NCBI GenBank assembly: GCA_015183035.1
Contig: JACZZP010000025.1
Span: forward strand, 62,001-126,000
Source: Meloidogyne chitwoodi
Lineage: Eukaryota > Nematoda > Chromadorea > Rhabditida > Meloidogynidae
Length of the DNA: 64,000 nucleotides
Reading direction: 5' to 3'
Position numbers and translations under genes: made by a program. Positions 1 through 15,000 of the stretch are shown here, piece after piece (the stretch's first letter is position 1; each line of letters starts with the position of its first letter). The notes beneath the pieces were generated by a model that made no database searches, was not told where the DNA came from, and saw only the letters and a list, made by a program, of their open reading frames with translations.

Positions 1-904
1 TTCGAATCAACGAATACATTTTACAAAAATATTGTTATCTTGTTTTAGGTGAATTTATAATACCTATATATTTATTTCGTGAAGTATATTTTATTCTAAT
101 TTTTCGTTTCTAAATTTGTTCGAATCAACGAATACATTTTACAAAAATATTGTTATCTTGTTTTAGGTGAATTTATAATACCTATATATTTATTTCGTGA
201 AGTATATTTTATTCTATTTTTTCGTTTCTAAATTTGTTCGAATCAACGAATACATTTTACAAAAATATTGTTATCTTGTTTTAGGTGAATTTATAATACC
301 TATATATTTATTTCGTGAAGTATATTTTATTCTAATTTTTCGTTTCTAAATTTGTTCGAATCAACGAATACATTTTACAAAAATATTGTTATCTTGTTTT
401 AGGTGAATTTATAATACCTATATATTTATTTCGTGAAGTATATTTTATTCTAATTTTTCGTTTCTAAATTTGTTCGAATCAACGAATACATTTTACAAAA
501 ATATTGTTATCTTGTTTTAGGTGAATTTATAATACCTATATATTTATTTCGTGAAGTATATTTTATTCTAATTTTTCGTTTCTAAATTTGTTCGAATCAA
601 CGAATACATTTTACAAAAATATTGTTATCTTGTTTTAGGTGAATTTATAATACCTATATATTTATTTCGTGAAGTATATTTTATTCTAATTTTTCGTTTC
701 TAAATTTGTTCGAATCAACGAATACATTTTACAAAAATATTGTTATCTTGTTTTAGGTGAATTTATAATACCTATATATTTATTTCGTGAAGTATATTTT
801 ATTCTAATTTTTCGTTTCTAAATTTGTTCGAATCAACGAATACATTTTACAAAAATATTGTTATCTTGTTTTAGGTGAATTTATAATACCTATATATTTA
901 TTTC

Positions 905-2440
905 GTTAAGTATATTTTATTCTAATTTTTCGATTCTAAATTTATTCGAATCAACGAATACATTTTACAAAAATATTGTTATCTTGTTTTAGGTGAATTT
1001 ATAATACCTATATATTTATTTCGTGAAGTATATTTTATTCTAATTTTTCGTTTCTAAATTTGTTCGAATCAACGAATACATTTTACAAAAATATTGTTAT
1101 CTTGTTTTAGGTGAATTTATAATACCTATATATTTATTTCGTGAAGTATATTTTATTCTAATTTTTCGTTTCTAAATTTGTTCCAATCAACGAATACATT
1201 TTACAAAAATATTGTTATCTTGTTTTAGGTGAATTTATAATACCTATATATTTATTTCGTGAAGTATATTTTATTCTAATTTTTCGTTTCTAAATTTGTT
1301 CGAATCAACGAATACATTTTACAAAAATATTGTTATCTTGTTTTAGGTGAATTTATAATACCTATATATTTATTTCGTTAAGTATATTTTATTCTAATTT
1401 TTCGATTCTAAATTTATTCGAATCAACGAATACATTTTACAAAAATATTGTTATCTTGTTTTAGGTGAATTTATAATACCTATATATTTATTTCGTGAAG
1501 TATATTTTATTCTAATTTTTCGTTTCTAAATTTGTTCGAATCAACGAATACATTTTACAAAAATATTGTTATCTTGTTTTAGGTGAATTTATAATACCTA
1601 TATATTTATTTCGTGAAGTATATTTTATTCTAATTTTTCGTTTCTAAATTTGTTCGAATCAACGAATACATTTTACAAAAATATTGTTATCTTGTTTTAG
1701 GTGAATTTATAATACCTATATATTTATTTCGTGAAGTATATTTTATTCTAATTTTTCGTTTCTAAATTTGTTCGAATCAACGAATACATTTTACAAAAAT
1801 ATTGTTATCTTGTTTTAGGTGAATTTATAATACCTATATATTTATTTCGTTAAGTATATTTTATTCTAATTTTTCGATTCTAAATTTATTCGAATCAACG
1901 AATACATTTTACAAAAATATTGTTATCTTGTTTTAGGTGAATTTATAATACCTATATATTTATTTCGTGAAGTATATTTTATTCTAATTTTTCGTTTCTA
2001 AATTTGTTCGAATCAACGAATACATTTTACAAAAATATTGTTATCTTGTTTTAGGTGAATTTATAATACCTATATATTTATTTCGTGAAGTATATTTTAT
2101 TCTAATTTTTCGTTTCTAAATTTGTTCGAATCAACGAATACATTTTACAAAAATATTGTTATCTTGTTTTAGGTGAATTTATAATACCTATATATTTATT
2201 TCGTGAAGTATATTTTATTCTAATTTTTCGTTTCTAAATTTGTTCGAATCAACGAATACATTTTACAAAAATATTGTTATCTTGTTTTAGGTGAATTTAT
2301 AATACCTATATATTTATTTCGTTAAGTATATTTTATTCTAATTTTTCGATTCTAAATTTATTCGAATCAACGAATACATTTTACAAAAATATTGTTATCT
2401 TGTTTTAGGTGAATTTATAATACCTATATATTTATTTCGT
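905..2440. repeat. Four-unit (472-bp) higher-order repeat inside satellite 1
   Basis: The gttaag variant coupled with cgattc and tttattcg occurs at 905, 1377, 1849 and 2321, exactly 472 bp (4 x 118) apart, with three gtgaag/tttgttcg units between each. The first 900 bp are a run of nearly identical gtgaag units. This is the youngest-looking part of the array. Confidence 0.9.
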
Positions 2441-2509
2441 GAAGTATATTTTATTCTAATTTTTCGTTTCTAAATTTGTTCGAATCAACGAATACATTTT
2501 ACAAAAATA

Positions 2510-2580
2510 TTGTTATCTTGTTTTAGGTGAATTTATAATACCTGTTATCTTGTTTTAGGTGAATTTATAATACCTATATA
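2510..2580. repeat. Irregular junction in satellite 1 (partial unit)
   Basis: At about 2543 a unit breaks off after aataccTG and restarts at TGTTATCTTG, repeating about 35 bp of the unit interior. It is the only place in the array where phase is lost by more than a few bases. It also separates the homogeneous gtgaag block on the left from the mixed gttaag/gttaat block on the right, so it looks like a recombination or slippage junction. Confidence 0.85.
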
Positions 2581-4380
2581 TTTATTTCGTTAATTATATT
2601 TTATTCTAATTTTTCGTTTCTAAATTTATTCGAATCAACGAATACATTTTACAAAAATATTGTTATCTTGTTTTAGGTGAATTTATAATACCTATATATT
2701 TATTTCGTTAAGTATATTTTATTCTAATTTTTCGTTTCTAAATTTGTTCGAATCAACGAATACATTTTACAAAAATATTGTTATCTTGTTTTAGGTGAAT
2801 TTATAATACCTATATATTTATTTCGTTAAGTATATTTTATTCTAATTTTTCGTTTCTAAATTTATTCGAATCAACGAATACATTTTACAAAAATATTGTT
2901 ATCTTGTTTTAGGTGAATTTATAATACCTATATATTTATTTCGTTAAGTATATTTTATTCTAATTTTTCGTTTCTAAATTTATTCGAATCAACGAATACA
3001 TTTTACAAAAATATTGTTATCTTGTTTTAGGTGAATTTATAATACTTATATATTATTTCGTTAATTAATTTTATTCTAATTTTTCGTTTCTAAATTTATT
3101 CGAATCAACGAATACATTTTACAAAAATATTGTTATCTTGTTTTAGGTGAATTTATAATACCTATATATTTATTTCGTTAATTATATTTTATTCTAATTT
3201 TTCGTTTCTAAATTTATTCGAATCAACGAATACATTTTACAAAAATATTGTTATCTTGTTTTAGGTGAATTTATAATACCTATATATTTATTTCGTTAAG
3301 TATATTTTATTCTAATTTTTCGATTCTAAATTTATTCGAATCAACGAATACATTTTACAAAAATATTGTTATCTTGTTTTAGGTGAATTTATAATACTTA
3401 TATATTATTTCGTGAAGTATATTTTATTCTAATTTTTCGTTTCTTAATTTATTCGAATCAACGAATACATTTTACAAAAATATTGTTATCTTGTTTTAGG
3501 TGAATTTATAATACTTATATATTATTTCGTTAATTATATTTTATTCTAATTTTTCGTTTCTAAATTTATTCGAATCAACGAATACATTTTACAAAAATAT
3601 TGTTATCTTGTTTTAGGTGAATTTATAATACCTATATATTTATTTCGTTAAGTATATTTTATTCTAATTTTTCGTTTCTAAATTTATTCGAATCAACGAA
3701 TACATTTTAAAAATATTGTTATCTTGTTTTAGGTGAATTTATAATACCTATATATTTATTTCGTTAAGTATATTTTATTCTAATTTTTCGATTCTAAATT
3801 TATTCGAATCAACGAATACATTTTACAAAAATATTGTTATCTTGTTTTAGGTGAATTTATAATACTTATATATTATTTCGTTAATTATATTTTATTCTAA
3901 TTTTTCGTTTCTAAATTTATTCGAATCAACGAATACATTTTACAAAAATATTGTTATCTTGTTTTAGGTGAATTTATAATACTTATATATTATTTCGTTA
4001 ATTATATTTTATTCTAATTTTTCGTTTCTAAATTTATTCGAATCAACGAATACATTTTAAAAATATTGTTATCTTGTTTTAGGTGAATTTATAATACCTA
4101 TATATTTATTTCGTGAAGTATATTTTATTCTAATTTTTCGTTTCTTAATTTATTCGAATCAACGAATACATTTTACAAAAATATTGTTATCTTGTTTTAG
4201 GTGAATTTATAATACTTATATATTATTTCGTTAATTATATTTTATTCTAATTTTTCGTTTCTAAATTTATTCGAATCAACGAATACATTTTACAAAAATA
4301 TTGTTATCTTGTTTTAGGTGAATTTATAATACCTATATATTTATTTCGTTAAGTATATTTTATTCTAATTTTTCGTTTCT

Positions 4381-7300
4381 AAATTTATTCGAATCAACGA
4401 ATACATTTTACAAAAATATTGTTATCTTGTTTTAGGTGAATTTATAATACCTATATATTTATTTCGTTAATTATATTTTATTCTAATTTTTCGTTTCTAA
4501 ATTTATTCGAATCAACGAATACATTTTACAAAAATATTGTTATCTTGTTTTAGGTGAATTTATAATACTTATATATTATTTCGTTAATTATATTTTATTC
4601 TAATTTTTCGTTTCTAAATTTATTCGAATCAACGGATACATTTTACAAAAATATTGTTATCTTGTTTTAGGTGAATTTATAATACCTATATATTTATTTC
4701 GTTAAGTATATTTTATTCTAATTTTTCGTTTCTAAATTTATTCGAATCAACGAATACATTTTACAAAAATATTGTTATCTTGTTTTAGGTGAATTTATAA
4801 TACCTATATATTTATTTCGTTAATTATATTTTATTCTAATTTTTCGTTTCTAAATTTATTCGAATCAACGAATACATTTTACAAAAATATTGTTATCTTG
4901 TTTTAGGTGAATTTATAATACCTATATATTTATTTCGTTAAGTATATTTTATTCTAATTTTTCGTTTCTAAATTTGTTCGAATCAACGAATACATTTTAC
5001 AAAAATATTGTTATCTTGTTTTAGGTGAATTTATAATACCTATATATTTATTTCGTTAAGTATATTTTATTCTAATTTTTCGTTCTAAATTTATTCGAAT
5101 CAACGAATACATTTTACAAAAATATTGTTATCTTGTTTTAGGTGAATTTATAATACCTATATATTTATTTCGTTAAGTATATTTTATTCTAATTTTTCGT
5201 TTCTAAATTTATTCGAATCAACGAATACATTTTACAAAAATATTGTTATCTTGTTTTAGGTGAATTTATAATACCTATATATTTATTTCGTTAAGTATAT
5301 TTTATTCTAATTTTTCGTTTCTAAATTTATTCGAATCAACGAATACATTTTACAAAAATATTGTTATCTTGTTTTAGGTGAATTTATAATACCTATATAT
5401 TTATTTCGTGAAGTATATTTTATTCTAATTTTTCGTTTCTAAATTTGTTCGAATCAACGAATACATTTTACAAAAATATTGTTATCTTGTTTTAGGTGAA
5501 TTTATAATACCTATATATTTATTTCGTTAAGTATATTTTATTCTAATTTTTCGATTCTAAATTTATTCGAATCAACGAATACATTTTACAAAAATATTGT
5601 TATCTTGTTTTAGGTGAATTTATAATACCTATATATTTATTTCGTGAAGTATATTTTATTCTAATTTTTCGTTTCTAAATTTGTTCGAATCAACGAATAC
5701 ATTTTACAAAAATATTGTTATCTTGTTTTAGGTGAATTTATAATACCTATATATTTATTTCGTTAATTATATTTTATTCTAATTTTTCGTTTCTAAATTT
5801 ATTCGAATCAACGAATACATTTTACAAAAATATTGTTATCTTGTTTTAGGTGAATTTATAATACTTATATATTATTTCGTTAATTATATTTTATTCTAAT
5901 TTTTCGTTTCTAAATTTATTCGAATCAACGAATACATTTTACAAAAATATTGTTATCTTGTTTTAGGTGAATTTATAATACCTATATATTTATTTCGTGA
6001 AGTATATTTTATTCTAATTTTTCGTTTCTAAATTTGTTCGAATCAACGAATACATTTTACAAAAATATTGTTATCTTGTTTTAGGTGAATTTATAATACC
6101 TATATATTTATTTCGTTAATTATATTTTATTCTAATTTTTCGTTTCTAAATTTATTCGAATCAACGAATACATTTTACAAAAATATTGTTATCTTGTTTT
6201 AGGTGAATTTATAATACTTATATATTATTTCGTTAATTATATTTTATTCTAATTTTTCGTTTCTAAATTTATTCGAATCAACGAATACATTTTACAAAAA
6301 TATTGTTATCTTGTTTTAGGTGAATTTATAATACCTATATATTTATTTCGTGAAGTATATTTTATTCTAATTTTTCGTTTCTAAATTTATTCGAATCAAC
6401 GAATACATTTTACAAAAATATTGTTATCTTGTTTTAGGTGAATTTATAATACCTATATATTTATTTCGTGAAGTATATTTTATTCTAATTTTTCGTTTCT
6501 AAATTTGTTCGAATCAACGAATACATTTTACAAAAATATTGTTATCTTGTTTTAGGTGAATTTATAATACCTATATATTTATTTCGTGAAGTATATTTTA
6601 TTCTAATTTTTCGTTTCTAAATTTGTTCGAATCAACGAATACATTTTACAAAAATATTGTTATCTTGTTTTAGGTGAATTTATAATACCTATATATTTAT
6701 TTCGTTAATTATATTTTATTCTAATTTTTCGTTTCTAAATTTATTCGAATCAACGAATACATTTTACAAAAATATTGTTATCTTGTTTTAGGTGAATTTA
6801 TAATACCTATATATTTATTTCGTTAAGTATATTTTATTCTAATTTTTCGTTTCTAAATTTGTTCGAATCAACGAATACATTTTACAAAAATATTGTTATC
6901 TTGTTTTAGGTGAATTTATAATACCTATATATTTATTTCGTGAAGTATATTTTATTCTAATTTTTCGTTTCTTAATTTATTCGAATCAACGAATACATTT
7001 TACAAAAATATTGTTATCTTGTTTTAGGTGAATTTATAATACCTATATATTTATTTCGTTAAGTATATTTTATTCTAATTTTTCGTTTCTAAATTTATTC
7101 GAATCAACGAATACATTTTACAAAAATATTGTTATCTTGTTTTAGGTGAATTTATAATACCTATATATTTATTTCGTTAATTATATTTTATTCTAATTTT
7201 TCGTTTCTAAATTTATTCGAATCAACGAATACATTTTACAAAAATATTGTTATCTTGTTTTAGGTGAATTTATAATACTTATATATTATTTCGTTAATTA

Positions 7301-10300
7301 TATTTTATTCTAATTTTTCGTTTCTAAATTTATTCGAATCAACGGATACATTTTACAAAAATATTGTTATCTTGTTTTAGGTGAATTTATAATACCTATA
7401 TATTTATTTCGTTAAGTATATTTTATTCTAATTTTTCGTTTCTAAATTTATTCGAATCAACGAATACATTTTACAAAAATATTGTTATCTTGTTTTAGGT
7501 GAATTTATAATACCTATATATTTATTTCGTTAATTATATTTTATTCTAATTTTTCGTTTCTAAATTTATTCGAATCAACGAATACATTTTACAAAAATAT
7601 TGTTATCTTGTTTTAGGTGAATTTATAATACCTATATATTTATTTCGTTAAGTATATTTTATTCTAATTTTTCGTTTCTAAATTTGTTCGAATCAACGAA
7701 TACATTTTACAAAAATATTGTTATCTTGTTTTAGGTGAATTTATAATACCTATATATTTATTTCGTTAAGTATATTTTATTCTAATTTTTCGTTCTAAAT
7801 TTATTCGAATCAACGAATACATTTTACAAAAATATTGTTATCTTGTTTTAGGTGAATTTATAATACCTATATATTTATTTCGTTAAGTATATTTTATTCT
7901 AATTTTTCGTTTCTAAATTTATTCGAATCAACGAATACATTTTACAAAAATATTGTTATCTTGTTTTAGGTGAATTTATAATACCTATATATTTATTTCG
8001 TTAAGTATATTTTATTCTAATTTTTCGTTTCTAAATTTATTCGAATCAACGAATACATTTTACAAAAATATTGTTATCTTGTTTTAGGTGAATTTATAAT
8101 ACCTATATATTTATTTCGTGAAGTATATTTTATTCTAATTTTTCGTTTCTAAATTTGTTCGAATCAACGAATACATTTTACAAAAATATTGTTATCTTGT
8201 TTTAGGTGAATTTATAATACCTATATATTTATTTCGTTAAGTATATTTTATTCTAATTTTTCGATTCTAAATTTATTCGAATCAACGAATACATTTTACA
8301 AAAATATTGTTATCTTGTTTTAGGTGAATTTATAATACCTATATATTTATTTCGTGAAGTATATTTTATTCTAATTTTTCGTTTCTAAATTTGTTCGAAT
8401 CAACGAATACATTTTACAAAAATATTGTTATCTTGTTTTAGGTGAATTTATAATACCTATATATTTATTTCGTTAATTATATTTTATTCTAATTTTTCGT
8501 TTCTAAATTTATTCGAATCAACGAATACATTTTACAAAAATATTGTTATCTTGTTTTAGGTGAATTTATAATACTTATATATTATTTCGTTAATTATATT
8601 TTATTCTAATTTTTCGTTTCTAAATTTATTCGAATCAACGAATACATTTTACAAAAATATTGTTATCTTGTTTTAGGTGAATTTATAATACCTATATATT
8701 TATTTCGTGAAGTATATTTTATTCTAATTTTTCGTTTCTAAATTTGTTCGAATCAACGAATACATTTTACAAAAATATTGTTATCTTGTTTTAGGTGAAT
8801 TTATAATACCTATATATTTATTTCGTTAAGTATATTTTATTCTAATTTTTCGTTTCTAAATTTATTCGAATCAACGAATACATTTTACAAAAATATTGTT
8901 ATCTTGTTTTAGGTGAATTTATAATACCTATATATTTATTTCGTGAAGTATATTTTATTCTAATTTTTCGATTCTAAATTTATTCGAATCAACGAATACA
9001 TTTTACAAAAATATTGTTATCTTGTTTTAGGTGAATTTATAATACCTATATATTTATTTCGTGAAGTATATTTTATTCTAATTTTTCGTTTCTAAATTTG
9101 TTCGAATCAACGAATACATTTTACAAAAATATTGTTATCTTGTTTTAGGTGAATTTATAATACCTATATATTTATTTCGTGAAGTATATTTTATTCTAAT
9201 TTTTCGTTTCTAAATTTGTTCGAATCAACGAATACATTTTACAAAAATATTGTTATCTTGTTTTAGGTGAATTTATAATACCTATATATTTATTTCGTTA
9301 ATTATATTTTATTCTAATTTTTCGTTTCTAAATTTATTCGAATCAACGAATACATTTTACAAAAATATTGTTATCTTGTTTTAGGTGAATTTATAATACT
9401 TATATATTATTTCGTTAATTATATTTTATTCTAATTTTTCGTTTCTAAATTTATTCGAATCAACGAATACATTTTACAAAAATATTGTTATCTTGTTTTA
9501 GGTGAATTTATAATACCTATATATTTATTTCGTGAAGTATATTTTATTCTAATTTTTCGTTTCTAAATTTGTTCGAATCAACGAATACATTTTACAAAAA
9601 TATTGTTATCTTGTTTTAGGTGAATTTATAATACCTATATATTTATTTCGTTAATTATATTTTATTCTAATTTTTCGTTTCTAAATTTATTCGAATCAAC
9701 GAATACATTTTACAAAAATATTGTTATCTTGTTTTAGGTGAATTTATAATACTTATATATTATTTCGTTAATTATATTTTATTCTAATTTTTCGTTTCTA
9801 AATTTATTCGAATCAACGAATACATTTTACAAAAATATTGTTATCTTGTTTTAGGTGAATTTATAATACCTATATATTTATTTCGTGAAGTATATTTTAT
9901 TCTAATTTTTCGTTTCTAAATTTATTCGAATCAACGAATACATTTTACAAAAATATTGTTATCTTGTTTTAGGTGAATTTATAATACCTATATATTTATT
10001 TCGTGAAGTATATTTTATTCTAATTTTTCGTTTCTAAATTTGTTCGAATCAACGAATACATTTTACAAAAATATTGTTATCTTGTTTTAGGTGAATTTAT
10101 AATACCTATATATTTATTTCGTGAAGTATATTTTATTCTAATTTTTCGTTTCTAAATTTGTTCGAATCAACGAATACATTTTACAAAAATATTGTTATCT
10201 TGTTTTAGGTGAATTTATAATACCTATATATTTATTTCGTTAATTATATTTTATTCTAATTTTTCGTTTCTAAATTTATTCGAATCAACGAATACATTTT

Positions 10301-12000
10301 ACAAAAATATTGTTATCTTGTTTTAGGTGAATTTATAATACCTATATATTTATTTCGTTAAGTATATTTTATTCTAATTTTTCGTTTCTAAATTTGTTCG
10401 AATCAACGAATACATTTTACAAAAATATTGTTATCTTGTTTTAGGTGAATTTATAATACCTATATATTTATTTCGTGAAGTATATTTTATTCTAATTTTT
10501 CGTTTCTTAATTTATTCGAATCAACGAATACATTTTACAAAAATATTGTTATCTTGTTTTAGGTGAATTTATAATACCTATATATTTATTTCGTTAAGTA
10601 TATTTTATTCTAATTTTTCGTTTCTAAATTTATTCGAATCAACGAATACATTTTACAAAAATATTGTTATCTTGTTTTAGGTGAATTTATAATACCTATA
10701 TATTTATTTCGTTAAGTATATTTTATTCTAATTTTTCGTTTCTAAATTTATTCGAATCAACGAATACATTTTACAAAAATATTGTTATCTTGTTTTAGGT
10801 GAATTTATAATACCTATATATTTATTTCGTTAATTATATTTTATTCTAATTTTTCGTTTCTAAATTTATTCGAATCAACGAATACATTTTACAAAAATAT
10901 TGTTATCTTGTTTTAGGTGAATTTATAATACTTATATATTATTTCGTTAATTATATTTTATTCTAATTTTTCGTTTCTAAATTTATTCGAATCAACGGAT
11001 ACATTTTACAAAAATATTGTTATCTTGTTTTAGGTGAATTTATAATACCTATATATTTATTTCGTTAAGTATATTTTATTCTAATTTTTCGTTTCTAAAT
11101 TTATTCGAATCAACGAATACATTTTACAAAAATATTGTTATCTTGTTTTAGGTGAATTTATAATACCTATATATTTATTTCGTTAATTATATTTTATTCT
11201 AATTTTTCGTTTCTAAATTTATTCGAATCAACGAATACATTTTACAAAAATATTGTTATCTTGTTTTAGGTGAATTTATAATACCTATATATTTATTTCG
11301 TTAAGTATATTTTATTCTAATTTTTCGTTTCTAAATTTGTTCGAATCAACGAATACATTTTACAAAAATATTGTTATCTTGTTTTAGGTGAATTTATAAT
11401 ACCTATATATTTATTTCGTTAAGTATATTTTATTCTAATTTTTCGTTCTAAATTTATTCGAATCAACGAATACATTTTACAAAAATATTGTTATCTTGTT
11501 TTAGGTGAATTTATAATACCTATATATTTATTTCGTTAAGTATATTTTATTCTAATTTTTCGTTTCTAAATTTATTCGAATCAACGAATACATTTTACAA
11601 AAATATTGTTATCTTGTTTTAGGTGAATTTATAATACCTATATATTTATTTCGTTAAGTATATTTTATTCTAATTTTTCGTTTCTAAATTTATTCGAATC
11701 AACGAATACATTTTACAAAAATATTGTTATCTTGTTTTAGGTGAATTTATAATACCTATATATTTATTTCGTGAAGTATATTTTATTCTAATTTTTCGTT
11801 TCTAAATTTGTTCGAATCAACGAATACATTTTACAAAAATATTGTTATCTTGTTTTAGGTGAATTTATAATACCTATATATTTATTTCGTTAAGTATATT
11901 TTATTCTAATTTTTCGATTCTAAATTTATTCGAATCAACGAATACATTTTACAAAAATATTGTTATCTTGTTTTAGGTGAATTTATAATACCTATATATT
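4381..12000. repeat. Kilobase-scale segmental duplications in satellite 1
   Basis: Rare private variants recur at fixed shifts. The aacggat change lies at 4631, 7341 and 10994, and the shortened cgttcta unit at 5081, 7791 and 11444. Both pairs give shifts of 2710 bp (23 units less 4 bases) and 3653 bp (31 units less 5 bases). Blocks of about 20-30 units have therefore been copied as wholes. Confidence 0.85.
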
Positions 12001-15000
12001 TATTTCGTGAAGTATATTTTATTCTAATTTTTCGTTTCTAAATTTGTTCGAATCAACGAATACATTTTACAAAAATATTGTTATCTTGTTTTAGGTGAAT
12101 TTATAATACCTATATATTTATTTCGTTAATTATATTTTATTCTAATTTTTCGTTTCTAAATTTATTCGAATCAACGAATACATTTTACAAAAATATTGTT
12201 ATCTTGTTTTAGGTGAATTTATAATACTTATATATTATTTCGTTAATTATATTTTATTCTAATTTTTCGTTTCTAAATTTATTCGAATCAACGAATACAT
12301 TTTACAAAAATATTGTTATCTTGTTTTAGGTGAATTTATAATACCTATATATTTATTTCGTGAAGTATATTTTATTCTAATTTTTCGTTTCTAAATTTGT
12401 TCGAATCAACGAATACATTTTACAAAAATATTGTTATCTTGTTTTAGGTGAATTTATAATACCTATATATTTATTTCGTTAAGTATATTTTATTCTAATT
12501 TTTCGTTTCTAAATTTATTCGAATCAACGAATACATTTTACAAAAATATTGTTATCTTGTTTTAGGTGAATTTATAATACCTATATATTTATTTCGTGAA
12601 GTATATTTTATTCTAATTTTTCGTTCTAAATTTATTCGAATCAACGAATACATTTTACAAAAATATTGTTATCTTGTTTTAGGTGAATTTATAATACCTA
12701 TATATTTATTTCGTTAAGTATATTTTATTCTAATTTTTCGTTTCTAAATTTATTCGAATCAACGAATACATTTTACAAAAATATTGTTATCTTGTTTTAG
12801 GTGAATTTATAATACCTATATATTTATTTCGTTAAGTATATTTTATTCTAATTTTTCGTTTCTAAATTTATTCGAATCAACGAATACATTTTACAAAAAT
12901 ATTGTTATCTTGTTTTAGGTGAATTTATAATACCTATATATTTATTTCGTGAAGTATATTTTATTCTAATTTTTCGTTTCTAAATTTGTTCGAATCAACG
13001 AATACATTTTACAAAAATATTGTTATCTTGTTTTAGGTGAATTTATAATACCTATATATTTATTTCGTTAAGTATATTTTATTCTAATTTTTCGATTCTA
13101 AATTTATTCGAATCAACGAATACATTTTACAAAAATATTGTTATCTTGTTTTAGGTGAATTTATAATACCTATATATTTATTTCGTGAAGTATATTTTAT
13201 TCTAATTTTTCGTTTCTAAATTTGTTCGAATCAACGAATACATTTTACAAAAATATTGTTATCTTGTTTTAGGTGAATTTATAATACCTATATATTTATT
13301 TCGTTAATTATATTTTATTCTAATTTTTCGTTTCTAAATTTATTCGAATCAACGAATACATTTTACAAAAATATTGTTATCTTGTTTTAGGTGAATTTAT
13401 AATACTTATATATTATTTCGTTAATTATATTTTATTCTAATTTTTCGTTTCTAAATTTATTCGAATCAACGAATACATTTTACAAAAATATTGTTATCTT
13501 GTTTTAGGTGAATTTATAATACCTATATATTTATTTCGTGAAGTATATTTTATTCTAATTTTTCGTTTCTAAATTTGTTCGAATCAACGAATACATTTTA
13601 CAAAAATATTGTTATCTTGTTTTAGGTGAATTTATAATACCTATATATTTATTTCGTTAAGTATATTTTATTCTAATTTTTCGTTTCTAAATTTATTCGA
13701 ATCAACGAATACATTTTACAAAAATATTGTTATCTTGTTTTAGGTGAATTTATAATACCTATATATTTATTTCGTGAAGTATATTTTATTCTAATTTTTC
13801 GATTCTAAATTTATTCGAATCAACGAATACATTTTACAAAAATATTGTTATCTTGTTTTAGGTGATTTTATAATACCTATATATTTATTTCGTTAATTAT
13901 ATTTTATTCTAATTTTTCGTTTCTAAATTTATTCGAATCAACGAATACATTTTACAAAAATATTGTTATCTTGTTTTAGGTGAATTTATAATACTTATAT
14001 ATTATTTCGTTAATTATATTTTATTCTAATTTTTCGTTTCTAAATTTATTCGAATCAACGAATACATTTTACAAAAATATTGTTATCTTGTTTTAGGTGA
14101 ATTTATAATACCTATATATTTATTTCGTTAAGTATATTTTATTCTAATTTTTCGATTCTAAATTTGTTCGAATCAACGAATACATTTTACAAAAATATTG
14201 TTATCTTGTTTTAGGTGAATTTATAATACCTATATATTTATTTCGTTAAGTATATTTTATTCTAATTTTTCGTTTCTAAATTTATTCGAATCAACGAATA
14301 CATTTTACAAAAATATTGTTATCTTGTTTTAGGTGAATTTATAATACCTATATATTTATTTCGTTAAGTATATTTTATTCTAATTTTTCGTTTCTAAATT
14401 TATTCGAATCAACGAATACATTTTACAAAAATATTGTTATCTTGTTTTAGGTGAATTTATAATACCTATATATTTATTTCGTTAAGTATATTTTATTCTA
14501 ATTTTTCGTTTCTAAATTTATTCGAATCAACGAATACATTTTACAAAAATATTGTTATCTTGTTTTAGGTGAATTTATAATACCTATATATTTATTTCGT
14601 TAATTATATTTTATTCTAATTTTTCGTTTCTAAATTTATTCGAATCAACGAATACATTTTACAAAAATATTGTTATCTTGTTTTAGGTGAATTTATAATA
14701 CCTATATATTTATTTCGTGAAGTATATTTTATTCTAATTTTTCGTTTCTAAATTTGTTCGAATCAACGAATACATTTTACAAAAATATTGTTATCTTGTT
14801 TTAGGTGAATTTATAATACCTATATATTTATTTCGTGAAGTATATTTTATTCTAATTTTTCGTTTCTAAATTTATTCGAATCAACGAATACATTTTACAA
14901 AAATATTGTTATCTTGTTTTAGGTGAATTTATAATACTTATATATTATTTCGTTAATTATATTTTATTCTAATTTTTCGTTTCTAAATTTATTCGAATCA

